Source of the DNA: DATKIY01 sp963726755
GTDB taxonomy: Bacteria > Actinomycetota > Actinomycetes > JAHEKZ01
Length of the DNA stretch: 64,000 bases
Reading direction: 5' to 3'
Assembly (NCBI GenBank): GCA_963726755.1
Contig: CAVSDB010000003.1
Span: 1,054,001 to 1,118,000 of the forward strand
The notes under the pieces were generated by a model. The model was not told the DNA's origin. It did no database searches and saw nothing but the letters and a program-made list of their open reading frames with translations. Shown here piece by piece: positions 28,133 through 38,034 of this stretch (the stretch's first letter is position 1; every line of letters begins with the position of its first letter). Both the position numbers and the translations under genes were made by a program.

Positions 28133-31068
28133 ATGAAACGAATGTTCACACTCTCTGCGCTGGCGGTCCTGGCGTTCACGCTTGGACTTGGCGCGCAGGC
28201 GAAACCGTCGATCACCCGCGCTGACTACGGCCAATGGGAGTCGCTCTCCGCCGGCGGGGGGCGTGGCGGCGGTGGCGGTGGCGGGTTCTCGCCCGATGGG
28301 CGCTTCGTCGCCTACGCCATCACCCGCACCAGCCGCAGCAACGAACTGCGCGTGCTGAAACTGGCCGACAACACGACGAAAGTCGCGCCGTTCGGTGCGC
28401 AGCCGACGTTTTCCAGCGACTCGAAATGGCTCGCGTACAGCATCGGCTACTCGGAAGCCGAGCAGGAGCGGCTCCGCACGGCGCAGCGGCCGATCCAGAA
28501 TCGGCTCGGCCTCTTGAACCTGCGACAGGCGAGACGACGACGTTCGACGGTATTGAGTCGTTCACCTTCAGCGCTGACGGCGCGTACCTGGCGATGCGGC
28601 GCTACGGCCCAGCCCCCGGCGGCGGCCGCAGGCGGCGCTCCAGCCGCCGGCGGCGGAGGCGGCCGGCGGCGCCGGCGGCGGCGACGGACGCCGACGAACC
28701 GGTCGGCACCACGCTCATCGTCCGGCAACTCGCCACCGGCCGCGAGACGACCTTCGGCAACGTCGGCGGAGTTCGCGTGGCAGGACGCCGATCACAGCCA
28801 CCTCGCTGGCCATGACGATCAGCGCCGAGGGCAAGATCGGCAACGGCGTGCAGCTCTTCGATCCGGAGACGACCGTGCTGCGCGTGCTCGACTCGTCGCC
28901 GACCGCCTACACCGATCTCGCCTGGCGGACGGACTCGCCGGACCTGGCGGTGTTGCGAGCCAAGACCGATGACCGGCACGACGGCGCCGACCGAAACACG
29001 TCCTCGCGTGGACGGCTCTGGCGGAACCGCCGAACGCCTGCGCATGCTACGACCCGACGACCGACACGACGTTTCCCGCCGGCATGCGCACGGTCTCGTT
29101 CCGCCGGCTGTCGTGGTCCGACGACGGCGAAGACGCTCTTCCTCGGCGTCGCGAAGTGGGATCGAAGTCCGCCGCTCCAGCCCGCGGGGCCGGACCGGCG
29201 GTCGTGGCGCGGCCGCAAACGCCGACGCGGTCAACCCGCCCGCGGCCTCGGACGACGAGCCGGCGAGCGTCGACATCTGGCACTGGACCGACATCGATCG
29301 TTCAGCCCGTACAGAAGCTGAGCGCGGCCGCCGATCGGCGCCGCAACCTGCTCGCGGTGTGGCATCTCGATTCCGGCACGCTCGTTCAGCTCGGCAAGGA
29401 CGCCGTCAACGAGCGCGTGCACGCCGATCCGCCGCACGAATCACGGCGCTACGTGGCCGAGTGGTCGACGTACGCGATGGATCGCACGATCGGCCGTCCG
29501 GCCGCCGACCTCTCGCTCGCGGACATGACGACCGGCGCGCGCACGAAGCTCATCGACAACATCAACGATCGCGTACGCGCAGGTCAGTCCCGGCGGCAAG
29601 TATCTGATCCTGCTGCAGCGACGACCACTTCTGGACGATCAACCTCGCGACCAAGCGCTCGTCAACATCACGAAGCGCGGTGCCGACTTCGTTCATCGAC
29701 AAGGAATCGGACGAGACCATCAAGCAGAAGCCCGCCTTCGGCGTCGCCGGCTGGACGAAAGACGATGCGGCGGTGCTGCTGTACGACAAGTTCGACGTCT
29801 GGAAGGTGCCGGCCGACGGCTCGAAGGCCCAGCGACTGACCGACGGCGCGCCGATCAGGTGCGCCATCGCTACGTGCGCGTCGGCCAGGACGAGGACTGG
29901 ATCGATCTCAGCAAAGCCGGTCTACGTGAGCCTCTTCGGCGTGTGGTCGAAGAAGTCCGGCTACGGCCAGCTCAGCTACGGACCAACCCGGCCGGCAGCG
30001 CGGATCAAGTCACCCGCCTCGTCTGGCTCGACAAGAGCGTCGGCGGTCTGGCGAAGGCGCAAGAGCGCGGATGTCTATCAGTACATCGCGCAGGACTACG
30101 ACGACTCGCCCGATCTGTTCGTCGGCGGCGCCGACCTCAAGGACGCGAAGCAGGTCACGACCACCAACGCGTTCCAGACCAACTACGCGTGGGGCCGGAG
30201 CGAGCTCGGTCGACTACACGACCGACAAGGCGCATGAAGCTGCAGGGCTCGCTCTACTACCCGGCCGGATACGAGGCCGGCAAGAAGTACCCGATGATCG
30301 TCTACATCTACGAGAAGCTCTCGGACAACGTGCACCGCTACGTCGTGCCGTCCGATCGCGACGTACTACAACATCACGGTCTTCATCGAGCCAGGGCTAC
30401 TTCGTCTTCCAGCCCGACATCGTCTTCACGCCGCGCCAGCCGGGGCTGTCGGTGGTCGAGTGCGTCACCGCGGGCGTCAACAAGGTGCTGCTCGATGGGC
30501 ATGGTCGATCCGAAGCGCGTCGGCGTCGTCGGCCACTCGTGGGGCGGATTCGACACGGCGTTTCTCGCGACGCACACGAACGGCGTGTTCGCGGCGGCCG
30601 TCGCCGGCGCGCCGATCACCGACCTCGTCAGCAACTACGGCAACCATCACTGGAGTTCCGGCATCGCGGAGACGGATCACATCGAGACGGGCCAACAGCG
30701 CATGGAGGTGCCGCTCTACGAGGATCTGCCGGACTACATCGCGAACTCCGCGGTGTTCAACGTGCAGAACATGACGGTGCCGCTGCTGATCGAGGTCGGC
30801 GACGCCGACGGCACGGTCTTCTGGCACCAGGGCGTGGAGCTGTTCAACATCGCGCGGCGCGCCAAGAAGAACGTCGTGCTGCTCGCAGTACAACGGCGAA
30901 GACCACGGCCTGCGGCAGCCGAAGAACCAGATCGACTATCAGCGGCGGATCCTGCAGTGGTTCGGGCACTACCTGAAGGGCGACGAGCCCCCGGCCTGGA
31001 TTACCCGTGGCGAGAGCTTCCTCGAGCGTGATGCCGAAGTAAAACGCGGAGGCCGATCGGGCGGCTAA
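28133..31068 (+). CDS. Secreted S9 family (dipeptidyl-peptidase IV/prolyl oligopeptidase-like) serine peptidase
   Basis: Signal peptide (MFTLSALAVLAFTLGLGAQA), then an N-terminal beta-propeller with repeated SPDGRFVAY / SSDSKWLAY phrases, then an alpha/beta-hydrolase domain. The triad is visible: Ser in VVGHSWGGFDT (30530), Asp in VGDADGTVFW and His in GEDHGLR. Total length is about 970 residues. Gly-rich loops (SAGGGRGGGGGGGFSPDG; another near 28615-28690) are inserted in the propeller. From 28520 onward more than a dozen single extra bases break the frame, whereas the first 390 bases are clean. The catalytic region reads perfectly once they are removed. Expected activity: cleavage of peptides after proline or alanine outside the cytoplasm. 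Confidence 0.88.
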
Positions 31069-31133
31069 TGCGCTTAGAGTTCCACAAGTGACGTTACAGT
31101 CACATCGATACGCTCCGTTGGTGTCCGTTCGTG

Positions 31134-31162
31134 GGCTCTCGAGTCTTCCCGGCTCGAGAGCC
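31134..31162. terminator. Hairpin after the S9 peptidase gene
   Basis: GGCTCTCGAG (31134-31143) and CTCGAGAGCC (31153-31162) are perfect 10-base arms with a 9-base loop. No T-run follows, so it may be a weak or factor-assisted terminator, or a regulatory site ahead of the bacteriocin promoter. Confidence 0.5.
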
Positions 31163-31187
31163 GAACTCAGTACACGGGTACTAGTCG

Positions 31188-31217
31188 TTGACACCGTCTC
31201 TGCGCGGTCTGTAGAGT
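31188..31217 (+). promoter_or_regulatory. Sigma70-type promoter of the fulvocin-related operon
   Basis: TTGACA at 31188-31193, an 18-base spacer and TAGAGT at 31212-31217. Predicted start near 31224, about 65 bases before the GTG at 31290. AGGAG at 31278-31282 is the ribosome-binding site, seven bases before the start. The region between hairpin and gene is otherwise empty. Confidence 0.65.
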
Positions 31218-31289
31218 CGACATCCCGGACTTCGCACCGGCGAAGGATGGCCCACGGACTCGGTTCGCCCTGCATTTAGGAGACGTCCA

Positions 31290-31988
31290 GTGACAACGAA
31301 AACTCGTCGACGCCTTATCATGTGTGCCGCTGTCGTCGCCTTGACGCTGCCGGCAGAATCGATTCTTCTGCAGGCCGTGGCGACGCCGGATCCGGCGCAG
31401 GCCGTGAATCTCTGGGCGGGAAGTTTGTCGGGCGCAGGTCTCGACGCGGCCGCCGATCGCGTGCAGGACTTCCCGTTCGCCTATCGCAAGGCGATCATGG
31501 GCCGGCTGTCGGCCGCGCGGCGGTCGGCGGTGTGGCAGCACCACATTCAGATGTACATCGATCACAACCCGCAGCTCGACCCGGCCACGGTGACCGCCCT
31601 GCAAGCCGCAAAGGACGCCGCGTCGTCTGACGCGTTCGACAGCCCGACGACGGCGACTCGCGCGCGCGTGGCGGCGGCCGCGCAGCAGCTGCAGACGCTC
31701 ATCGGCCGCGAGGACACGGAGTTCCTGCTCTTCCGGCTCGGCCCCCGGGACGGCACGTTCGCGAGCATCGAACCCATCAGCCAGAAGCTCGCAAACTACG
31801 TGCGTCAGGCGTTCGTGGCTCTCGCCCGTGCTGACGACTGCGAGTGCAACACGGACTTTGGTTGCGGAGGGTACACGACGCACTGTGAGGGTGGCACCGG
31901 TTGCACGCCGGACACGAGCTGGCCAATGTGCGGTTGGTTGTGGAACGACCCGTGCGACGGCGAGTGCCGGTCCGGGATCAAGATGTGA
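31290..31988 (+). CDS. Bacteriocin fulvocin C-related protein
   Basis: Intact, 232 residues. An N-terminal membrane or signal segment (RRLIMCAAVVALTLPAESILL) is followed by a helical leader-like region of about 150 residues and a C-terminal cysteine-rich tail of about 45 residues. The tail holds eight cysteines (DDCECN, FGCGG, THCEGG, TGCTPD, PMCGW, DPCDG, GECRSG). This tail matches the pattern of fulvocin C, the eight-cysteine bacteriocin of Myxococcus fulvus. The long acidic/helical part may act as a chaperone-like propeptide. The stop overlaps the start of the thioredoxin-fold gene (GTGA), which would suit disulfide formation in the product. Antimicrobial activity is inferred by family only. 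Confidence 0.75.
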   Translation: MTTKTRRRLIMCAAVVALTLPAESILLQAVATPDPAQAVNLWAGSLSGAGLDAAADRVQDFPFAYRKAIMGRLSAARRSAVWQHHIQMYIDHNPQLDPATVTALQAAKDAASSDAFDSPTTATRARVAAAAQQLQTLIGREDTEFLLFRLGPRDGTFASIEPISQKLANYVRQAFVALARADDCECNTDFGCGGYTTHCEGGTGCTPDTSWPMCGWLWNDPCDGECRSGIKM

Positions 31989-32527
31989 CCACGAAGAGTG
32001 ATCGGATCGGCCGTGCCGCCCTCTGGCTCTCGGTCGCATCAGTCGCGCTGATCCTGCTGACGGTCGGCGCGCTGGCCATGCCGGCCGCTCGCGCCCGCCT
32101 CGGCTTGGCACCCGCGCGGACGGCTGCCTACGCCGTCGGCGGGCGCATCGACGTGCCGCCCTCGGTGTACACGGCGACGCCGTACACGGTCATTCTGTTT
32201 GCGCGGAGCACGTGCGCATTCTGTGAGCGAGCGAAGCCGCTATTCGCGCAGTTGGCCACTGCCCTGGCTGACGACCCCGCGGTGCGGATGGTGATGGTCT
32301 CAGCTGCCTCCGGCGGTGCCGGCGACCGGGACTACGCGCGAGCGATCGGCCTCGACGAGGGGCGGCTTGTGGTCGTCGATCCCGGCTCCCTCAAGCTGAA
32401 GACCGTGCCGACCATCGTGCTCGTCGATCGAGAGGGTCGCGTTCAGTTCAGCCATGAGGGGGTGCCCTCGCCGGCGGATCTCGAGGAATTGCGCCACGCC
32501 AGTGCGGTGTCTACGCAGAAGCGCTAA
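31985..32527 (+). CDS. Membrane-anchored thioredoxin-fold protein with CXXC motif
   Basis: Intact, 180 residues. One N-terminal TM (AALWLSVASVALILLTVGALAM), then a periplasmic thioredoxin-like domain with YTVILFARSTCAFCERAKPLF (active site CAFC) and the cis-proline segment KLKTVPTIVLVDREG. A redox role outside the inner membrane is likely, and translational coupling to the eight-cysteine fulvocin-related gene suggests it is a dedicated disulfide oxidase, isomerase or reductase for that product. In other bacteria methylamine-utilisation-type or TlpA-type proteins look similar, so the partner assignment is an inference. Confidence 0.8.
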   Translation: MTTKSDRIGRAALWLSVASVALILLTVGALAMPAARARLGLAPARTAAYAVGGRIDVPPSVYTATPYTVILFARSTCAFCERAKPLFAQLATALADDPAVRMVMVSAASGGAGDRDYARAIGLDEGRLVVVDPGSLKLKTVPTIVLVDREGRVQFSHEGVPSPADLEELRHASAVSTQKR

Positions 32528-32536
32528 TCGGGCCTG

Positions 32537-35225
32537 ATGCAGCTACTCACGACTGTCGCGTTCTGGGTCAGTCGATTTCTGCTGGTGCTCACGGCGGTCG
32601 ATGCCGCTCTTGCCGCCTGGCGCCACCGCGATACTCATCGTCTCAACATCCTGGCGGTCGTCGCCTGGCTCGCGATCTTTCCACTCATTGGACACCGACA
32701 GGCTCCAGCCGTTCACGTGATTGCGGCCGCCATGCTGTTCGTCCAGCCGTACTTCCTGCTCAGGCTGGTCCGTCATTTCCGGCGAGTCCCGATGGCGCTG
32801 CTCCGAGGCGCCGTGGGCACCATCGTGGCTGGAACGGCACTCTCGATGCTGGTACCGGCCAACAGCCGCGGCTTCTTTGTCCTGGCACCGATCTACGTCG
32901 CCTTGGTTCAGGTGTACGCCGCCGTCGCGTTCAGCCAAGAGGCCGCTCGCACGTCCGGCGTGACGAAGAAGCGACTCGCGTATGCTGCGGTGGGCACGTG
33001 GATGTTCGTGAGCCCCTACCTGTGGGCTGGATTCGCCACCGCGGTCCCGCTGTCACTCACTGCGGCGCGGTTGACCCTCCAGGTGAACGAACTCCTCGAA
33101 GCCGGTGTCCTCATCTGCTACTTCTTCGCCTTCAACACTCCACGGCGGCTGCGGTCGAACTGGCAGCGCGCCGAGCAGGCGCGGTACCTCAGCGAGACCG
33201 CCGACCGCGACGTCGAAGAGCGCGGGCGGCGCGCCGCCGAGGATTTGAACCGCGCGGCGGCCAGAAGCGCGGGCAACTCCCTCACCCTGGTGGCTCTTCG
33301 GCCCGATCCGGCGTCGGCCGACCTGGTGGTGACGGCGGCAAGCGACGCCACCCTGACCGGCGTCCGTGTGGGCGTCGGCGCCGGTCTCATTGGCCGCGCC
33401 ATCGACACCCGCACGGCTCTTTCCGGCTCACTCGCTGACTGGCCGTCGGACATCGGGCCACGGCTCAGCGCCGCCGGGACGTACGTGCTCATCGCGCCGA
33501 TCGTCACGAGTACCCGCACGTGGGGCGTCGTGCTCGTCGTCCAGCGGCACGGGTCGCTGTTCCCGGACGACGACCTGCGCCTGCTGGAGCAGCTCGGCCG
33601 GTATGCCGGCACCGCGCTCGATCATGCGAACCTGGTCGCCGAGTCGCGCGAGCGCGAGCGGCACGCGGCCGCCGCGCGGCTGCACGAGACCGAGTCGCGC
33701 ATGGAGTTGATGCTCGACAGCATCAAGGACTACGCGATGTTCGTGCTGGACGCCGACGGCCTGGTCAGCACGTGGCACATCGGCGCCGAGCACGTGTTCG
33801 GCTACCAGAGCGAAGAGATGCTGCACGAACCGGCGGCGACGCTCTACGACATGACGCGCGCGGATTTCCAGGCGCTGCTCGACGAAGCGCGGCGCTTCGG
33901 CCGCGCCGACCAGGAGAGCCCGTGCCGGCGGCGCGACGGCGGACGATTCGTCGGCGCCACGATCATCCGCCCGCTGAAAGGCGAAGCCAACGCCCTCCAG
34001 GGCTTCGTCGCCGTGACGCGGGATGTCACCGAGCGGCGGGAGCTCGAGGATCGGCTGCGGCAGAGCCAGAAGATGGAAGCCATCGGCCAGCTGGCCGGCG
34101 GCATCGCGCACGATTTCAACAACCTGCTCACCGCGATCCTCGGGTACGCCGACTGGCTGGGCCGCGATGCTCGCGGACGATCCGCGGGCGGCGCAGGAAA
34201 TCGGCGAGATTCACGAAGGCGGCCGAACGCGCGGCCGTCGCTGACGCGCCAGCTGCTGGCCTTCAGCCGCCGGAAGATGCTGCAGCCGACGCGCCATCGA
34301 TCTGTCGCGCCTCGTGCCGCCGATCTGCTGCCGATGCTGCGCCGGCTCATCGGCGAACACGTGCAGATCGCGTTCGAGCCGGCGCCGGACGAGCCGCTGG
34401 CGGTCCTCGGCGACCGGAGCCAGATCGAGCAGGTCATCGTCAATCTGGCCGTCAACGCGCGCGACGCCATGCCCGACGGCGGCCGCCTGACGATCCGGAC
34501 CGCGCACGTCCGGCTCGACGCCGCGACCGGCGCGGGCGAACGTGGCGGCCGGGCGTACGTGATGCTGGAGGTCACCGACACCGGCATCGGCATGGACGCC
34601 GACGACGCAGTGCGCGCATCTTCGAGCCGTTCTTCACGACCAAGGAGCGGCAACGGCACCGGCCTCGGCCTGGCCACCGTCTACGGCATCGTGAAGCAGA
34701 TGGGCGGCGCGATTCGCGTCCAGAGCGAGGTCGGCACCGGCACGTCGTTCCGCCTGTACTTCCCCGAGACACGCGCGCGCGAGGTCGCCGTCGCCCCTGC
34801 AGCCTCGACCGGGGCGGGCCTGGCGCGGCACCGAGACGATTCTCCTCGTCGAAGATGACGAGGTCGTGCGGCGGTTTCTCGCGAAGGTCCTCGAGCGCAG
34901 CGGGTATCGCCTGATCGTCGCGGCGCGTCCCGATCTGGCACTGGCCATGGCGCAGACCGCCGAAGAGCCGATTCACCTGGTCATCGCCGACGTGATGTTG
35001 CCTGGGGGAACCGGTCCGGAACTCGTCAAAGCCCTGGAGCACGTCAGGCCGGGTCTGCCGGTGCTCTACATCTCTGGCTACGCCGATCCCGCACTGGCCC
35101 ACGACGGCCCGCTGCCGAAGGCCAGCCACTACCTGCAGAAGCCCTTCTCAGCCGACGACCTGCTGCAGCGCGTCCGACAGATTCTGGGATCGGATCCGTT
35201 CGCTAAAGCGGGACTGACGAGATAA
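32537..35225 (+). CDS. Membrane hybrid sensor histidine kinase (GAF-PAS-HisKA-HATPase-REC)
   Basis: About 895 residues. Six or seven TM helices occupy residues 1-205. A GAF domain (about 230-370) ends in VVLVVQRHGSLFPDDDLRLLEQLGRYAGTALDHA. A PAS domain follows (MLDSIKDYAMFVLDADGLVSTWHIGAEHVFGYQSEEML). HisKA has the phospho-acceptor His in QLAGGIAHDFNNLLTAIL, the catalytic domain has NLAVNARDAMPDGG, DTGIGM and GTGLGLATVYGIVKQMGG, and a C-terminal receiver has ILLVEDDEVVRRFLAKVL, Asp in LVIADVMLPGG and KPFSADDLL. Frame breaks at about 34165, 34210, 34240, 34300, 34615, 34645 and 34835, all apparent single extra bases. It starts 9 bases after the thioredoxin-fold gene and may sense conditions that trigger the bacteriocin operon. 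Confidence 0.87.
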
Positions 35226-35242
35226 GAAACGGCCGTTGGAGC

Positions 35243-35278
35243 GGGACGGGTCTAGCTTGCGCCGGCAAGACCCGTCCC
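35243..35278. repeat. REP-like palindrome with GGGACGGGTCT arms
   Basis: GGGACGGGTCT (35243-35253) and AGACCCGTCCC (35268-35278) flank AGCTTGCGCCGGCA. It lies between the convergent kinase and MATE genes and overlaps the MATE stop region, so it can serve as a two-way terminator. The arms are the same as those of the inner palindrome at 28012-28049. Confidence 0.85.
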
Positions 35279-36600
35279 CACCTTCTCTTTCCGGTGCCAG
35301 ACGCCGAGCAGCGCGGCGCCAATCAGGATCAGACTCAGCGACAGCCCGGCCCACAGTCCTTCGACGCCCCAGCCGCGGCGGAAACACAGCCAGTACCCAA
35401 TCGGCAGGCCGATGAGCCAGTGCGCCGACCAGGTTGAGCACATCGGCGTCTTCGTGTCGCCGAGGCCGCGCAAGGCGCCCGTCGAGACGACCTGAAACCC
35501 GTCGAACGGCTGAAAGACCGCGCAGATGAGGAGCAGGACGCGTCCCGACCTCGAGGATCGACGCGTCGTCGGTGAAGATCCGGAGCAGCGGCCCTGGCGC
35601 CAGCGCGATACAGCAGCGACATGACGAGCGCGAACACGAGCGACAAGCCGAGGGCGCTCCACCCGGCCTGATGCACGCCGGCCGGGTCGCGTCGGCCGAC
35701 GGCCTGGCCGACCCGCACCGCCGCCGCCGAACTGAGCCCGTAGCGGCACCATGAAGAAGAAGCTGACGATGTTGAGCACGATCTGATTGGCGGCAAGCGC
35801 CATCGGCGTGATCCGCGCCGCCAGTGCTGCGGCGGTCGCGAACACGCCGACCTCGAGCGTGATCTGCAGCGCCGCCGGCAGACCCAGCCGCACGAGCGAC
35901 CACATCCGCGCGCCCTCGAACTCGAACGGCACGTCGTGCAATCCGGACGGACGCGCCCGCTCGCGCCAGCCAGATCACGGCCGAAGAGCACCGCCGCCAT
36001 GTAGATTCGGGCGGCCAGCGTCGCGTATGCCGATCCCACGACGCCGAACCTGGGCACGCCCCAGTGGCCGTAGACCAGCACCCAGTTGGCGACGGCGTTG
36101 ATCACGTTGGCGGTGACGAGCGTGACCATCACCGGTCGCACGACGTTCATCGCCTGCAGGTACCGGCGAAACACGGTGTAGACCATCAGCGGCGGCGGCC
36201 GACCACAGCAGCCGGCCGAGGTACGGCTGCAGCAAGCCGATGACGTCCGGATGCAGATGTGGCGCGCGGCAGCGCGGCCACCAGGGCGAATCCGCCCATC
36301 GTCAGCACGATGGTGAGCCCGACGGCCAGCTGCAGGCCGGCGAACAGCCAGCGGTGGCAGTCCGTCAGGCGGCCCGCGCCGTAGCTCTGCGACACGAAGG
36401 TGTCGAGCGCGAACAAGCGTGCCCATGCCGAGCACCATGAACGAGAAGAACATCGTCGATCCGGTGCCGACCGCACCGATCGCGGCGGGCCCAAGCGGGC
36501 TCACGATGATGGTGTCGACGATGCCCATGGTGACCCAGCCGATCTCGGCGATCACGACGGGGATCGCCAGGCGGATCATCGCGATCAATTCGCGGCGCAC
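35252..36600 (-). CDS. MATE family multidrug/toxin efflux transporter (NorM-like)
   Basis: About 445 residues with twelve predicted TM helices. It starts LIAMIRLAIPVVIAEIGWVTMGIVDTIIVSPLGPAAIGAVGTGSTMFFSFMVLGMG, the usual MATE N-lobe, and has the C-lobe counterpart LVRLGLPAALQITLEVGVFATAAALAARITPMALAANQIVLNIVSFFFMVPL, then VGQAVGRRD and GALRGLGDTKTPM. MATE proteins export cationic compounds using Na+ or H+ gradients. At least seven single extra bases interrupt it (for example near 36420, 36265, 36200, 35965, 35745, 35600 and 35440). It converges on the kinase and bacteriocin genes and could provide export or self-protection, but a link is speculative. Confidence 0.85.
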
Positions 36601-36633
36601 CTCGGTATCTTACAAGGGGTGGTGCGACGGAGA

Positions 36634-36734
36634 ATTGAAGATTGCAGATTGGATCATTGAAGATTGATTGGCGACTGCAAATTGAAGATTGCAGATTGAG
36701 AGCAGGACGCGGGCCGTGATGCTCAATCTGCAAT
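36634..36734. repeat. 18-bp A/T-rich direct repeats with inverted copy
   Basis: ATTGAAGATTGCAGATTG occurs exactly at 36634-36651 and 36681-36698, with a partial copy at 36656-36666. The segment 36688-36700 pairs with 36722-36734 over 13 bases (ATTGCAGATTGAG / CTCAATCTGCAAT). Further imperfect copies run on to about 36790. The block fills the 200 bases between the MATE start and the RidA-like gene stop and has a much lower GC content than its surroundings. Confidence 0.85.
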
Positions 36735-36799
36735 CGTCATTGATTCAATCGACGATCAATCCTCAATGACCCGATCTGCAATCCGCAATTCCCGTCTTC

Positions 36800-37991
36800 C
36801 TATTTCACCGCGGTCATCATCATTTCGACGAGCGCCGGTCTGGAGATGAGCTTGGCGCCCACCAGGGTCCGGGCGGGCGGATCTTTGGGGAAGAACTCGC
36901 GGTAGACGTCGTTGACCTTGGCCGCCTGCCAGATGTCCTTGAGATACAGCGTGCTGTCGACGACGTCGGCAAACGACACGCCGGCCATTTCGAGCGTGCG
37001 GCCGATGCGGGTGAGCGTCTCGCGCGTCTGCCCCGCCGGATCGTCGATGTTCGAGTCGGTGTTGCCGACTACGCCAGACACGAACAGGCGCCGGCCCGCG
37101 CGGATGGCGGTCGAGACCGGCAGCGTCGGCGACACGAGCGGCCCGATGACTTGTTTGTCTTCGCTCGTGGCGACGAGGGTGATCTCGACCTTCGCGTCGG
37201 CGCCCATCAGCCCGGTCACGGCGGTCGCGCGCGCGGGCGGCTCGACCGCGAAATATCGGCGGTAGGTCGTTGTTCATCTCCTCGAAGTACAGGTCGTCGG
37301 TCACGAACACCCGCGCGGCCACCACGTCGTCGAACGTCAGGCCGGCCGTGCGCAGGAGCGTGACGGCGTTCTCGAGGATGGTCTTGACCTGAAGCGAGAC
37401 GGTGCCCGGCACGACCTGGTCGTCGGTGCCGCGTCGGCTCACCAGACCCGACAGGAAGACGAGGTCGCCGGTGCGGACGATGTAGGAGTACGGACGCGGC
37501 GATTTCACCCAGCCGGCCGGCAGCAGCGTCTCGCGCGGCGCCCCGGTCGGCACGGCCACCGCCGACATCTCGACGAGCGCGCCGTCGGCCAGGTCGGCCA
37601 CGACCGTGGTCCGCGCGGGCGGCTTGTCGGGGAACGCCTCGCGGTACACGGTGTTCATCGCGTCGAAATCGGACGCGCTCTTCAAGTAGACGTTCAGGCT
37701 GACCGCCTGCGCGAGCGACGAGCCTGCCGACTGCAGCGCGGCGCCCAGTTTTTCGAGCACACGGCGCGTCTCGAGGCCGACGTTGGGCTCAGGACCGCGC
37801 CCCGGGGCGTCCGTTCCCGAGACGCTCGACACGTAGATGAGACCGCCGGCGACGGTCGCCTGGCTGGAGAGGCTGGCCGGTTCGCCGGCGACGCTGCGAC
37901 GCTCCTGCACGGACACCGCTCCTGACAGGCACAACACCGACAGCACCACGGCAAAGTGCATCGCGCGCGGCCCTGGACTTCGTTTCACCAC
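36800..37991 (-). CDS. Secreted protein with three tandem RidA (YjgF) domains
   Basis: About 397 residues with one frame break near 37262. A signal peptide (MHFAVVLSVLCLSGAVSVQ) precedes three RidA-like units. Unit 1 is TVAGGLIYVSSVSGTDAPG ... VYREAFPDKPPARTTVVADLADGALVEMSAVAV. Unit 2 is VRTGDLVFLSGLVSRRG ... PPARATAVTGLMGADAKVEITLVA. Unit 3 is IRAGRRLFVSGVVGNTD ... VYREFFPKDPPARTLVGAKLISRPALVEMMMTAV. The conserved RidA arginine is seen in each PPART/PPARAT motif. RidA proteins deaminate reactive enamines and act as trimers in the cytosol. A single secreted chain carrying three units might fold as an intramolecular trimer. Confidence 0.82.
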
Positions 37992-38034
37992 GGTCCATTA
38001 GAATAGCCCCTACGGTTCAATTCACGGAGGCCTT

